Below, in pieces: positions 22,321-37,400 of a stretch of 64,000 bases of DNA. Source of the stretch: Cladorhizidae sp. MBARI D1340-BT2 (Eukaryota > Porifera > Demospongiae > Poecilosclerida > Cladorhizidae); the NCBI GenBank assembly GCA_028752905.1, contig JAQNBH010000014.1, positions 124,001 to 188,000 of the forward strand, written 5' to 3'. The translations under genes and the position numbers were made by a program. The notes below the pieces were generated by a model. That model saw only the letters and a program-made list of their open reading frames with translations. It made no database searches and was not told where the DNA came from. Position 1 is the stretch's first letter. The number at the start of each line of letters is the position of its first letter.

Positions 22321-24850
22321 GCTTCGACAATGACTAGGGTTAGGGCTTGCACCATGACTAGGGTTAGGGCTTGGACAATGACTAGGGTTAGGGCTTGGAC
22401 AATGACTAGGGTAGGGCTTGGACAATGACTAGGGTTAGGGCTTGGACAATGACTAGGGTTAGGGCTTGGACAATGACTAGGGTTAGGGCTTGGACAATGA
22501 CTAGGGTTAGGGCTTGGACAATGACTAGGGTTTGGACTTGGACAATGACTAGGGTTAGGGCTTGGACAATGACTAGGGTTAGGGCTTGGACAATGACTAG
22601 GGTTAGGGCTTGGACAATGACTAGGGTTAGGGCTTGGACAATGACTAGGGTTAGGGCTTGGACAATGACTAGGGTTAGGGCTTGGACAATGACTAGGGTT
22701 AGGGCTTGGACAATGACTAGGGTTAGGGCTTGGACAATGACTAGGGTTAGGGCCTGGACCATGACTAGGGTTAGGGCTTGGACAATGGACAATGACTAGG
22801 GTTAAGGCTTGGACAATGACTAGGGATAGGGGTTGGACAATGACTAGGGTTAGGGCTTGGAACATGACTAGGGTTAGGGCTTGGACAATGACTAGGGATA
22901 GGGCTTGGACAATGACTAGGGTTTGGACTTGGACAATGACTAGGGTTAGGGCTTGGACAATGACTAGGGTTTGGACTTGGACAATGACTAGGGTTAGGGC
23001 TTGGACAATGACTAGGGTTAGGGCTTGGACAATGACTAGGGTTAGGGCTTGGACAATGACTAGGGTTAGGGCTTGGACAATGACTAGGGTTAGGGCTTGG
23101 ACAATGACTAGGGTTAGGGCTTGGACAATGACTAGGGTTAGGGCTTGGACAATGACTAGGGTTAGGGCTTGGACAATGACTAGGGTTAGGGCTTGGACAA
23201 TGACTAGGGTTAGGGCTTGGACAATGACTAGGGTTAGGACTTGGACAATGACTAGGGTTAGGGCTTGGACCATTAGGGTTAGGGCTTGGACAATGACTAG
23301 GGTTAGGGGTTGGACAATGGCTAGGATTAGGGCTTGAACAATGACTAGGGTTAGGGCTTGGACCATGACTAGTGTTAGGGCTTGGACAATGACTAGGGTT
23401 AGGGCTTGGACAATGACTAAGGTTAGGGCTTGGACAATGACTAGGGTTAGGACTAGGACAATGACTAGGGTTAGGGCTTGGACCATGAGGGTTAGGGCTT
23501 GGACAATGACTAGGATTATGGCTTGGACAATGACTAGGGTTAGGGCTTGGACAATGACTAGGTTAGGGCTTGGACAATGACTAGGTTAGGGCTTGGACAA
23601 TGACTAGGGTTAGGGCTTGGAACATGACTAGGGTTAGGGCTTGGATCATGACTAGGGTTAGGGCTTGGACAATGACTAGGGTCTGGGCTTGGACCATGAC
23701 TAGGGTTAGGGCTTGGACAAATACTAGGGTTAGGGCTTGGACAATGACTAGGGTTAGGGCTTGGACAATGACTAGGGTTAGGGCTTGGACAATGACTAGG
23801 GTTAGGACTTGGACAATGACTAGGGTTAGGGCTTGGACCATGACTAGGGTTAGGGCTTGGACAATGACTAGGGTTAGGGCTTGGACAATGACTAGGGTTA
23901 GGGCTTGGACCATGACTAGAGTTAGGGCTTGGACCATGACTAGGGTTAGGGCTTGGACAATGACTAGGGTTAGGGCCTGGACCATGACTAGGGTTAGGGC
24001 TTGGACAATGGACAATGACTAGGGTTAAGGCTTGGACAATGACTAGGGATAGGGGTTGGACAATGACTAGGGTTAGGGCTTGGAACATGACTAGGGTTAG
24101 GGCTTGGACAATGACTAGGGATAGGGCTTGGACAATGACTAGGGTTAGGGCTTGGACAATGACTAGGTTAGGGCTTGGACAATGACTAGGGTTAGGGCTT
24201 GGAACATGACTAGGGTTAGGGCTTGGATCATGACTAGGGTTAGGGCTTGGACAATGACTAGGGTCAGGGCTTGGACCATGACTAGGGTTAGGGCTTGGAC
24301 AATGACTAGGGTTAGGGCTTGGACAATGACTAGGGTTAGGACTTGGACAATGACTAGGGTTAGGGCTTGGACAATGACTAGGGTTAGGACTTGGACAATG
24401 ACTATGGTTAGGGCTTGGACCATGACTAGGGTTAGGGCTTGGACAATGACTAGGGTTAGGGCTTGGACAATGACTAGGGTTAGGGCTTGGACAATGACTA
24501 GGGTTAGGGCCTGGACCATGACTAGGGTTAGGGATTGGACAATGACTAGGGTTAGGGCTTGGAACATGACTAGGGTTAGGGTTTGGATCATGACTAGGGT
24601 TAGGGCTTGGACAATGACTAGGGTCAGGGCTTGGACAATGACTAGGGTTAGGGCTTGGACAATGACTAGGGTTAGGACTTGGACAATGACTAGGGTTAGG
24701 GCTTGGACAATGACTAGGGTTAGGACTTGGACAATGACTAGGGTTAGGGCTTGGACCATGACTAGGGTTAGGGCTTGGACAATGACTAGGGTTAGGGCTT
24801 GGACAATGACTAAGGTTAGGGATTAAATGACTAGGGTTAGGGCTTGGACA

Positions 24851-27800
24851 ATGAGACTAGGATTAGGGCTTGGACAATGACTAGGGTTAGGGCCTGGACC
24901 ATGACTAGGGTTAGGGCTTGGACAATGACTAGGGTTAGGACTTGGACAATGACTAGGGTTAGGGCTTGGACAATGACTAGGGTTAGGGCTTGGACAATGA
25001 CTAGGGTTAGGGCTTGGACAATGACTAGGGTTAGGGCATGGACAATGACTAGGGTTAGGATTGGACAATGACTAGGGTTAGGGCTTGGACCATGAGGGTT
25101 AGGGCTTGGACAATGACTAGGGTTAGGGGTTGGACAATGGCTAGGGTTAGGGCTTGGACAATGACTAGGGTTAGGGCTTGGACCATGACTAGTGTTAGGG
25201 CTTGGACAATGACTAGGGTTAAGGCTTGGACAATGACTAGGGTTAGGGCTTGGACAATGACTAGGGTTAGGGCTTGGATCATGACTAGGGTTAGGGCTTG
25301 GACAATGACTAGGGTCAGGGCTTGGACCATGACTAGGGTTAGTGCTTGGACAATGACTAGGGTTAGGGCTTGGACGATGACTAGGGTTAGGACTTGGACA
25401 ATGACTAGGGTTAGGGCTTGGACAATGACTAGGGTTAGGACTTGGACAATGACTAGGGTTAGGGCTTGGACCATGACTAGGGTTAGGGCTTGGACAATGA
25501 CTAGGGTTAGGTCTTGGACAATGACTAGGGTTAGGGCTTGGACCATGACTAGGGTTAGGGCTTTGACAATGACTAGGGTTAGGGCTTGGACAATGACTAG
25601 GGTGAGGGCCTGGACCATGACTAGGGTTAGGGCTTGGACAATGGACAATGACTAGGGTTAAGGCTTGGACAATGACTAGGGTTGGGGCTTGGACAATGAC
25701 TAGGGATAGGGCTTGGACAATGACTAGGGTTAGGGCTTGGACGATGACTAGGTTAGGGCTTGGACAATGACTAGGGTTAGGGCTTGGAACATGACTAGGG
25801 TTAGGGCTTGGATCATGACTAGGGTTAGGGCCTGGACCATGACTAGGGTTAGGGCTTGTACAATGGACAATGACTAGGGTTAAGGCTTGGACAATGACTA
25901 GGGATAGGGGTTGGACAATGACTAGGGTTAGGGCTTGGAACATGACTAGGGTTAGGGCTTGGACAATGACTAGGGTTAGGGCTTGGAACATGACTAGGGT
26001 TAGGGCTTGGATCATGACTAGGGTTAGGGCTTGGACAATGACTAGGGTCAGGGCTTGGACCATGACTAGGGTTAGGGCTTGGACAATGACTAGGGTTAGG
26101 GCTTGGACAATGACTAGGGTTAGGACTTGGACAATGACTAGGGTTAGGGCTTGGACAATGACTAGGGTTAGGACTTGGACAATGACTAGGGTTAGGGCTT
26201 GGACAATGACTAGGGTTAGGGCCAGGGTAATGGCTAGGGCCAGTGCAGTTGCTAGTGTTAGGGCCAGTTAGGGCTTCGACAATGACTAGGGTTAGGGCTT
26301 GCACCATGACTAGGGTTAGGGCTTGGACAATGACTAGGGTTAGGGCTTGGACAATGACTAGGGTAGGGCTTGGACAATGACTAGGGTTAGGGCTTGGACA
26401 ATGACTAGGGTTAGGGCTTGGACAATGACTAGGGTTAGGGCTTGGACAATGACTAGGGTTAGGGCTTGGACAATGACTAGGGTTTGGACTTGGACAATGA
26501 CTAGGGTTAGGGCTTGGACAATGACTAGGGTTAGGGCTTGGACAATGACTAGGGTTAGGGCTTGGACAATGACTAGGGTTAGGGCTTGGACAATGACTAG
26601 GGTTAGGGCTTGGACAATGACTAGGGTTAGGGCTTGGACAATAACTAGGGTTAGGGCTTGGACAATGACTAGGGTTAGGGCTTGGACAATGACTAGGGTT
26701 AGGGCTTGGACAATGACTAGGGTTAGGACTTGGACAATGATTAGGGTTAGGGCTTGGACCATTAGGGTTAGGGCTTGGACAATGACTAGGGTTAGGGGTT
26801 GGACAATGGCTAGGATTAGGGCTTGAACAATGACTAGGGTTAGGGCTTGGACCATGACTAGTGTTAGGGCTTGGACAATGACTAGGGTTAGGGCTTGGAC
26901 AATGACTAAGGTTAGGGCTTGGACAATGACTAGGGTTAGGACTAGGACAATGACTAGGGTTAGGGCTTGGACCATGAGGGTTAGGGCTTGGACAATGACT
27001 AGGGTTATGGCTTGGACAATGACTAGGGTTAGGGCTTGGACAATGACTAGGTTAGGGCTTGGACAATGACTAGGTTAGGGCTTGGACAATGACTAGGGTT
27101 AGGGCTTGGAACATGACTAGGGTTAGGGCTTGGATCATGACTAGGGTTAGGGCTTGGACAATGACTAGGGTCTGGGCTTGGACCATGACTAGGGTTAGGG
27201 CTTGGACAAATACTAGGGTTAGGGCTTGGACAATGACTAGGGTTAGGGCTTGGACAATGACTAGGGTTAGGGCTTGGACAATGACTAGGGTTAGGACTTG
27301 GACAATGACTAGGGTTAGGGCTTGGACCATGACTAGGGTTAGGGCTTGGACAATGACTAGGGTTAGGGCTTGGACAATGACTAGGGTTAGGGCTTGGACC
27401 ATGACTAGAGTTAGGGCTTGGACAATGACTAGGGTTAGGGCTTGGACAATGACTAGGGTTAGGGCCTGGACCATGACTAGGGTTAGGGCTTGGACAATGG
27501 ACAATGACTAGGGTTAAGGCTTGGACAATGACTAGGGATAGGGGTTGGACAATGACTAGGGTTAGGGCTTGGAACATGACTAGGGTTAGGGCTTGGACAA
27601 TGACTAGGGATAGGGCTTGGACAATGACTAGGGTTAGGGCTTGGACAATGACTAGGTTAGGGCTTGGACAATGACTAGGGTTAGGGCTTGGAACATGACT
27701 AGGGTTAGGGCTTGGATCATGACTAGGGTTAGGGCTTGGACAATGACTAGGGTCAGGGCTTGGACCATGACTAGGGTTAGGGCTTGGACAATGACTAGGG

Positions 27801-29551
27801 TTAGGGCTTGGACAATGACTAGGGTTAGGACTTGGACAATGACTAGGGTTAGGGCTTGGACAATGACTAGGGTTAGGACTTGGACAATGACTAGGGTTAG
27901 GGCTTGGACCATTAGGGTTAGGGCTTGGACAATGACTAGGGTTAGGGGTTGGACAATGGCTAGGATTAGGGCTTGAACAATGACTAGGGTTAGGGCTTGG
28001 ACCATGACTAGTGTTAGGGCTTGGACAATGACTAGGGTTAGGGCTTGAACAATGACTAAGGTTAGGGCTTGGACAATGACTAGGGTTAGGACTAGGACAA
28101 TGACTAGGGTTAGGGCTTGGACCATGAGGGTTAGGGCTTGGACAATGACTAGGATTATGGCTTGGACAATGACTAGGGTTAGGGCTTGGACAATGACTAG
28201 GTTAGGGCTTGGACAATGACTAGGTTAGGGCTTGGACAATGACTAGGGTTAGGGCTTGGAACATGACTAGGGTTAGGGCTTGGATCATGACTAGGGTTAG
28301 GGCTTGGACAATGACTAGGGTCTGGGCTTGGACCATGACTAGGGTTAGGGCTTGGACAAATACTAGGGTTAGGGCTTGGACAATGACTAGGGTTAGGGCT
28401 TGGACAATGACTAGGGTTAGGGCTTGGACAATGACTAGGGTTAGGACTTGGACAATGACTAGGGTTAGGGCTTGGACCATGACTAGGGTTAGGGCTTGGA
28501 CAATGACTAGGGTTAGGGCTTGGACAATGACTAGGGTTAGGGCTTGGACCATGACTAGAGTTAGGGCTTGGACCATGACTAGGGTTAGGGCTTGGACAAT
28601 GACTAGGGTTAGGGCCTGGACCATGACTAGGGTTAGGGCTTGGACCATGACTAGAGTTAGGGCTTGGACCATGACTAGGGTTAAGGCTTGGACAATGACT
28701 AGGGATAGGGGTTGGACAATGACTAGGGTTAGGGCTTGGAACATGACTAGGGTTAGGGCTTGGACAATGACTAGGGATAGGGCTTGGACAATGACTAGGG
28801 TTAGGGCTTGGACAATGACTAGGTTAGGGCTTGGACAATGACTAGGGTTAGGGCTTGGAACATGACTAGGGTTAGGGCTTGGATCATGACTAGGGTTAGG
28901 GCTTGGACAATGACTAGGGTCAGGGCTTGGACCATGACTAGGGTTAGGGCTTGGACAATGACTAGGGTTAGGGCTTGGACAATGACTAGGGTTAGGACTT
29001 GGACAATGACTAGGGTTAGGGCTTGGACAATGACTAGGGTTAGGACTTGGACAATGACTATGGTTAGGGCTTGGACCATGACTAGGGTTAGGGCTTGGAC
29101 AATGACTAGGGTTAGGGCTTGGACAATGACTAAGGTTAGGGATTAAATGACTAGGGTTAGGGCTTGGACAATGACTAGGGTTAGGGCTTGGACAATGACT
29201 AGGGTTAGGGCCTGGACCATGACTAGGGTTAGGGATTGGACAATGACTAGGGTTAGGGCTTGGAACATGACTAGGGTTAGGGTTTGGATCATGACTAGGG
29301 TTAGGGCTTGGACAATGACTAGGGTCAGGGCTTGGACAATGACTAGGGTTAGGGCTTGGACAATGACTAGGGTTAGGACTTGGACAATGACTAGGGTTAG
29401 GGCTTGGACAATGACTAGGGTTAGGACTTGGACAATGACTAGGGTTAGGGCTTGGACCATGACTAGGGTTAGGGCTTGGACAATGACTAGGGTTAGGGCT
29501 TGGACAATGACTAAGGTTAGGGATTAAATGACTAGGGTTAGGGCTTGGACA
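24851..29551. repeat. Higher-order copy of the 24-bp satellite (4,701 bp)
   Basis: The rare insertion AATGAGACTAGG marks positions 24851, 29552, 33087, 37240, 40750, 43735 and 47825, giving copies of 4701, 3535, 4153, 3510, 2985 and 4090 bp. Downstream of the first two markers the order of variants stays the same for more than 2.5 kb; translated frames at 24837-26063 and 29538-30764 are identical, as are 26358-26975 and 31059-31676. Such similarity implies recent block duplication. Confidence 0.85.
26211..26275. repeat. Fossil of the 42-bp/24-bp array boundary, internal copy 1
   Basis: AGGGCCAGGGTAATGGCTAG, GGCCAGTGCAGTTGCTAGTG and TTAGGGCCAGTTAGGGCTTC interrupt the 24-bp array, followed by GCTTGCACCATGAC. 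This equals the true junction at about 22257-22350. Further copies are at about 30912-30976, 34423-34487 and 38552-38616. Confidence 0.9.
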
Positions 29552-30911
29552 ATGAGACTAGGATTAGGGCTTGGACAATGACTAGGGTTAGGGCCTGGAC
29601 CATGACTAGGGTTAGGGCTTGGACAATGACTAGGGTTAGGACTTGGACAATGACTAGGGTTAGGGCTTGGACAATGACTAGGGTTAGGGCTTGGACAATG
29701 ACTAGGGTTAGGGCTTGGACAATGACTAGGGTTAGGGCATGGACAATGACTAGGGTTAGGATTGGACAATGACTAGGGTTAGGGCTTGGACCATGAGGGT
29801 TAGGGCTTGGACAATGACTAGGGTTAGGGGTTGGACAATGGCTAGGGTTAGGGCTTGGACAATGACTAGGGTTAGGGCTTGGACCATGACTAGTGTTAGG
29901 GCTTGGACAATGACTAGGGTTAAGGCTTGGACAATGACTAGGGTTAGGGCTTGGACAATGACTAGGGTTAGGGCTTGGATCATGACTAGGGTTAGGGCTT
30001 GGACAATGACTAGGGTCAGGGCTTGGACCATGACTAGGGTTAGTGCTTGGACAATGACTAGGGTTAGGGCTTGGACGATGACTAGGGTTAGGACTTGGAC
30101 AATGACTAGGGTTAGGGCTTGGACAATGACTAGGGTTAGGACTTGGACAATGACTAGGGTTAGGGCTTGGACCATGACTAGGGTTAGGGCTTGGACAATG
30201 ACTAGGGTTAGGTCTTGGACAATGACTAGGGTTAGGGCTTGGACCATGACTAGGGTTAGGGCTTTGACAATGACTAGGGTTAGGGCTTGGACAATGACTA
30301 GGGTGAGGGCCTGGACCATGACTAGGGTTAGGGCTTGGACAATGGACAATGACTAGGGTTAAGGCTTGGACAATGACTAGGGTTGGGGCTTGGACAATGA
30401 CTAGGGATAGGGCTTGGACAATGACTAGGGTTAGGGCTTGGACGATGACTAGGTTAGGGCTTGGACAATGACTAGGGTTAGGGCTTGGAACATGACTAGG
30501 GTTAGGGCTTGGATCATGACTAGGGTTAGGGCCTGGACCATGACTAGGGTTAGGGCTTGTACAATGGACAATGACTAGGGTTAAGGCTTGGACAATGACT
30601 AGGGATAGGGGTTGGACAATGACTAGGGTTAGGGCTTGGAACATGACTAGGGTTAGGGCTTGGACAATGACTAGGGTTAGGGCTTGGAACATGACTAGGG
30701 TTAGGGCTTGGATCATGACTAGGGTTAGGGCTTGGACAATGACTAGGGTCAGGGCTTGGACCATGACTAGGGTTAGGGCTTGGACAATGACTAGGGTTAG
30801 GGCTTGGACAATGACTAGGGTTAGGACTTGGACAATGACTAGGGTTAGGGCTTGGACAATGACTAGGGTTAGGACTTGGACAATGACTAGGGTTAGGGCT
30901 TGGACAATGAC

Positions 30912-30976
30912 TAGGGTTAGGGCCAGGGTAATGGCTAGGGCCAGTGCAGTTGCTAGTGTTAGGGCCAGTTAGGGCT
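30912..30976. repeat. Fossil of the 42-bp/24-bp array boundary, internal copy 2
   Basis: Same sequence as at 26211-26275, displaced by 4701 bp, followed again by GGCTTCGACAATGAC and GCTTGCACCATGAC. Confidence 0.9.
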
Positions 30977-33900
30977 TCGACAATGACTAGGGTTAGGGCT
31001 TGCACCATGACTAGGGTTAGGGCTTGGACAATGACTAGGGTTAGGGCTTGGACAATGACTAGGGTAGGGCTTGGACAATGACTAGGGTTAGGGCTTGGAC
31101 AATGACTAGGGTTAGGGCTTGGACAATGACTAGGGTTAGGGCTTGGACAATGACTAGGGTTAGGGCTTGGACAATGACTAGGGTTTGGACTTGGACAATG
31201 ACTAGGGTTAGGGCTTGGACAATGACTAGGGTTAGGGCTTGGACAATGACTAGGGTTAGGGCTTGGACAATGACTAGGGTTAGGGCTTGGACAATGACTA
31301 GGGTTAGGGCTTGGACAATGACTAGGGTTAGGGCTTGGACAATAACTAGGGTTAGGGCTTGGACAATGACTAGGGTTAGGGCTTGGACAATGACTAGGGT
31401 TAGGGCTTGGACAATGACTAGGGTTAGGACTTGGACAATGATTAGGGTTAGGGCTTGGACCATTAGGGTTAGGGCTTGGACAATGACTAGGGTTAGGGGT
31501 TGGACAATGGCTAGGATTAGGGCTTGAACAATGACTAGGGTTAGGGCTTGGACCATGACTAGTGTTAGGGCTTGGACAATGACTAGGGTTAGGGCTTGGA
31601 CAATGACTAAGGTTAGGGCTTGGACAATGACTAGGGTTAGGACTAGGACAATGACTAGGGTTAGGGCTTGGACCATGAGGGTTAGGGCTTGGACAATGAC
31701 TAGGGTTATGGCTTGGACAATGACTAGGGTTAGGGCTTGGACAATGACTAGGTTAGGGCTTGGACAATGACTAGGTTAGGGCTTGGACAATGACTAGGGT
31801 TAGGGCTTGGAACATGACTAGGGTTAGGGCTTGGATCATGACTAGGGTTAGGGCTTGGACAATGACTAGGGTCTGGGCTTGGACCATGACTAGGGTTAGG
31901 GCTTGGACAAATACTAGGGTTAGGGCTTGGACAATGACTAGGGTTAGGGCTTGGACAATGACTAGGGTTAGGGCTTGGACAATGACTAGGGTTAGGACTT
32001 GGACAATGACTAGGGTTAGGGCTTGGACCATGACTAGGGTTAGGGCTTGGACAATGACTAGGGTTAGGGCTTGGACAATGACTAGGGTTAGGGCTTGGAC
32101 CATGACTAGAGTTAGGGCTTGGACAATGACTAGGGTTAGGGCTTGGACAATGACTAGGGTTAGGGCCTGGACCATGACTAGGGTTAGGGCTTGGACAATG
32201 GACAATGACTAGGGTTAAGGCTTGGACAATGACTAGGGATAGGGGTTGGACAATGACTAGGGTTAGGGCTTGGAACATGACTAGGGTTAGGGCTTGGACA
32301 ATGACTAGGGATAGGGCTTGGACAATGACTAGGGTTAGGGCTTGGACAATGACTAGGTTAGGGCTTGGACAATGACTAGGGTTAGGGCTTGGAACATGAC
32401 TAGGGTTAGGGCTTGGATCATGACTAGGGTTAGGGCTTGGACAATGACTAGGGTCAGGGCTTGGACCATGACTAGGGTTAGGGCTTGGACAATGACTAGG
32501 GTTAGGGCTTGGACAATGACTAGGGTTAGGACTTGGACAATGACTAGGGTTAGGGCTTGGACAATGACTAGGGTTAGGACTTGGACAATGACTATGGTTA
32601 GGGCTTGGACCATGACTAGGGTTAGGGCTTGGACAATGACTAGGGTTAGGGCTTGGACAATGACTAAGGTTAGGGATTAAATGACTAGGGTTAGGGCTTG
32701 GACAATGACTAGGGTTAGGGCTTGGACAATGACTAGGGTTAGGGCCTGGACCATGACTAGGGTTAGGGATTGGACAATGACTAGGGTTAGGGCTTGGAAC
32801 ATGACTAGGGTTAGGGTTTGGATCATGACTAGGGTTAGGGCTTGGACAATGACTAGGGTCAGGGCTTGGACAATGACTAGGGTTAGGGCTTGGACAATGA
32901 CTAGGGTTAGGACTTGGACAATGACTAGGGTTAGGGCTTGGACAATGACTAGGGTTAGGACTTGGACAATGACTAGGGTTAGGGGCTTGGACCATGACTA
33001 GGGTTAGGGCTTGGACAATGACTAGGGTTAGGGCTTGGACAATGACTAAGGTTAGGGATTAAATGACTAGGGTTAGGGCTTGGACAATGAGACTAGGGTT
33101 AGGGCTTGGACAATGACTAGGGTTAGGGCCTGGACCATGACTAGGGTTAGGGCTTGGACAATGACTAGGGTTAGGACTTGGACAATGACTAGGGTTAGGG
33201 CTTGGACAATGACTAGGGTTAGGGCTTGGACAATGACTAGGGTTAGGGCTTGGACAATGACTAGGGTTAGGGCATGGACAATGACTAGGGTTAGGATTGG
33301 ACAATGACTAGGGTTAGGGCTTGGACCATGAGGGTTAGGGCTTGGACAATGACTAGGGTTAGGGGTTGGACAATGGCTAGGGTTAGGGCTTGGACAATGA
33401 CTAGGGTTAGGGCTTGGACCATGACTAGTGTTAGGGCTTGGACAATGACTAGGGTTAAGGCTTGGACAATGACTAGGGTTAGGGCTTGGACAATGACTAG
33501 GGTTAGGGCTTGGATCATGACTAGGGTTAGGGCTTGGACAATGACTAGGGTCAGGGCTTGGACCATGACTAGGGTTAGTGCTTGGACAATGACTAGGGTT
33601 AGGGCTTGGACGATGACTAGGGTTAGGACTTGGACAATGACTAGGGTTAGGGCTTGGACAATGACTAGGGTTAGGACTTGGACAATGACTAGGGTTAGGG
33701 CTTGGACCATGACTAGGGTTAGGGCTTGGACAATGACTAGGGTTAGGTCTTGGACAATGACTAGGGTTAGGGCTTGGACCATGACTAGGGTTAGGGCTTT
33801 GACAATGACTAGGGTTAGGGCTTGGACAATGACTAGGGTGAGGGCCTGGACCATGACTAGGGTTAGGGCTTGGACAATGGACAATGACTAGGGTTAAGGC

Positions 33901-34422
33901 TTGGACAATGACTAGGGTTGGGGCTTGGACAATGACTAGGGATAGGGCTTGGACAATGACTAGGGTTAGGGCTTGGACGATGACTAGGTTAGGGCTTGGA
34001 ACATGACTAGGGTTAGGGCTTGGATCATGACTAGGGTTAGGGCCTGGACCATGACTAGGGTTAGGGCTTGTACAATGGACAATGACTAGGGTTAAGGCTT
34101 GGACAATGACTAGGGATAGGGGTTGGACAATGACTAGGGTTAGGGCTTGGAACATGACTAGGGTTAGGGCTTGGACAATGACTAGGGTTAGGGCTTGGAA
34201 CATGACTAGGGTTAGGGCTTGGATCATGACTAGGGTTAGGGCTTGGACAATGACTAGGGTCAGGGCTTGGACCATGACTAGGGTTAGGGCTTGGACAATG
34301 ACTAGGGTTAGGGCTTGGACAATGACTAGGGTTAGGACTTGGACAATGACTAGGGTTAGGGCTTGGACAATGACTAGGGTTAGGACTTGGACAATGACTA
34401 GGGTTAGGGCTTGGACAATGAC

Positions 34423-34487
34423 TAGGGTTAGGGCCAGGGTAATGGCTAGGGCCAGTGCAGTTGCTAGTGTTAGGGCCAGTTAGGGCT
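34423..34487. repeat. Fossil of the 42-bp/24-bp array boundary, internal copy 3
   Basis: Same junction fragment, 3511 bp after copy 2. Confidence 0.9.
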
Positions 34488-37400
34488 TCGACAATGACTA
34501 GGGTTAGGGCTTGCACCATGACTAGGGTTAGGGCTTGGACAATGACTAGGGTTAGGGCTTGGACAATGACTAGGGTAGGGCTTGGACAATGACTAGGGTT
34601 AGGGCTTGGACAATGACTAGGGTTAGGGCTTGGACAATGACTAGGGTTAGGGCTTGGACAATGACTAGGGTTAGGGCTTGGACAATGACTAGGGTTAGGG
34701 CTTGGACAATGACTAGGGTTTGGACTTGGACAATGACTAGGGTTAGGGCTTGGACAATGACTAGGGTTAGGGCTTGGACAATGACTAGGGTTAGGGCTTG
34801 GACAATGACTAGGGTTAGGGCTTGGACAATGACTAGGGTTAGGGCTTGGACAATGACTAGGGTTAGGGCTTGGACAATGACTAGGGTTAGGGCTTGGACA
34901 ATGACTAGGGTTAGGACTTGGACAATGACTAGGGTTAGGGCTTGGACCATTAGGGTTAGGGATTGGACAATGACTAGGGTTAGGGGTTGGACAATGGCTA
35001 GGATTAGGGCTTGAACAATGACTAGGGTTAGGGCTTGGACCATGACTAGTGTTAGGGCTTGGAAAATGACTAGGGTTAGGGCTTGGACAATGACTAAGGT
35101 TAGGGCTTGGACAATGACTAGGGTTAGGACTAGGACAATGACTAGGGTTAGGGCTTGGACCATGAGGGTTAGGGCTTGGACAATGACTAGGGTTATGGCT
35201 TGGACAATGACTAGGGTTAGGGCTTGGACAATGACTAGGGTTAGGGCTTGGACAATGACTAGGGTTAGGGCTTGGACAATGACTAGGGTTAGGGCTTGGA
35301 CAATGACTAGGGTTAGGGCTTGGACAATGACTAGGGTTTGGACTTGGACAATGACTAGGGTTAGGGCTTGGACAATGACTAGGGTTAGGGCTTGGACAAT
35401 GACTAGGGTTAGGGCTTGGACAATGACTAGGGTTAGGGCTTGGACAATGACTAGGGTTAGGGCTTGGACAATGACTAGGGTTAGGGCTTGGACAATAACT
35501 AGGGTTAGGGCTTGGACAATGACTAGGGTTAGGGCTTGGACAATGACTAGGGTTAGGGCTTGGACAATGACTAGGGTTAGGACTTGGACAATGATTAGGG
35601 TTAGGGCTTGGACCATTAGGGTTAGGGCTTGGACAATGACTAGGGTTAGGGGTTGGACAATGGCTAGGATTAGGGCTTGAACAATGACTAGGGTTAGGGC
35701 TTGGACCATGACTAGTGTTAGGGCTTGGACAATGACTAGGGTTAGGGCTTGGACAATGACTAAGGTTAGGGCTTGGACAATGACTAGGGTTAGGACTAGG
35801 ACAATGACTAGGGTTAGGGCTTGGACCATGAGGGTTAGGGCTTGGACAATGACTAGGGTTATGGCTTGGACAATGACTAGGGTTAGGGCTTGGACAATGA
35901 CTAGGTTAGGGCTTGGACAATGACTAGGTTAGGGCTTGGACAATGACTAGGGTTAGGGCTTGGAACATGACTAGGGTTAGGGCTTGGATCATGACTAGGG
36001 TTAGGGCTTGGACAATGACTAGGGTCTGGGCTTGGACCATGACTAGGGTTAGGGCTTGGACAAATACTAGGGTTAGGGCTTGGACAATGACTAGGGTTAG
36101 GGCTTGGACAATGACTAGGGTTAGGGCTTGGACAATGACTAGGGTTAGGACTTGGACAATGACTAGGGTTAGGGCTTGGACCATGACTAGGGTTAGGGCT
36201 TGGACAATGACTAGGGTTAGGGCTTGGACAATGACTAGGGTTAGGGCTTGGACCATGACTAGAGTTAGGGCTTGGACAATGACTAGGGTTAGGGCTTGGA
36301 CAATGACTAGGGTTAGGGCCTGGACCATGACTAGGGTTAGGGCTTGGACAATGGACAATGACTAGGGTTAAGGCTTGGACAATGACTAGGGATAGGGGTT
36401 GGACAATGACTAGGGTTAGGGCTTGGAACATGACTAGGGTTAGGGCTTGGACAATGACTAGGGATAGGGCTTGGACAATGACTAGGGTTAGGGCTTGGAC
36501 AATGACTAGGTTAGGGCTTGGACAATGACTAGGGTTAGGGCTTGGAACATGACTAGGGTTAGGGCTTGGATCATGACTAGGGTTAGGGCTTGGACAATGA
36601 CTAGGGTCAGGGCTTGGACCATGACTAGGGTTAGGGCTTGGACAATGACTAGGGTTAGGGCTTGGACAATGACTAGGGTTAGGACTTGGACAATGACTAG
36701 GGTTAGGGCTTGGACAATGACTAGGGTTAGGACTTGGACAATGACTATGGTTAGGGCTTGGACCATGACTAGGGTTAGGGCTTGGACAATGACTAGGGTT
36801 AGGGCTTGGACAATGACTAAGGTTAGGGATTAAATGACTAGGGTTAGGGCTTGGACAATGACTAGGGTTAGGGCTTGGACAATGACTAGGGTTAGGGCCT
36901 GGACCATGACTAGGGTTAGGGATTGGACAATGACTAGGGTTAGGGCTTGGAACATGACTAGGGTTAGGGTTTGGATCATGACTAGGGTTAGGGCTTGGAC
37001 AATGACTAGGGTCAGGGCTTGGACAATGACTAGGGTTAGGGCTTGGACAATGACTAGGGTTAGGACTTGGACAATGACTAGGGTTAGGGCTTGGACAATG
37101 ACTAGGGTTAGGACTTGGACAATGACTAGGGTTAGGGGCTTGGACCATGACTAGGGTTAGGGCTTGGACAATGACTAGGGTTAGGGCTTGGACAATGACT
37201 AAGGTTAGGGATTAAATGACTAGGGTTAGGGCTTGGACAATGAGACTAGGGTTAGGGCTTGGACAATGACTAGGGTTAGGGCCTGGACCATGACTAGGGT
37301 TAGGGCTTGGACAATGACTAGGGTTAGGACTTGGACAATGACTAGGGTTAGGGCTTGGACAATGACTAGGGTTAGGGCTTGGACAATGACTAGGGTTAGG

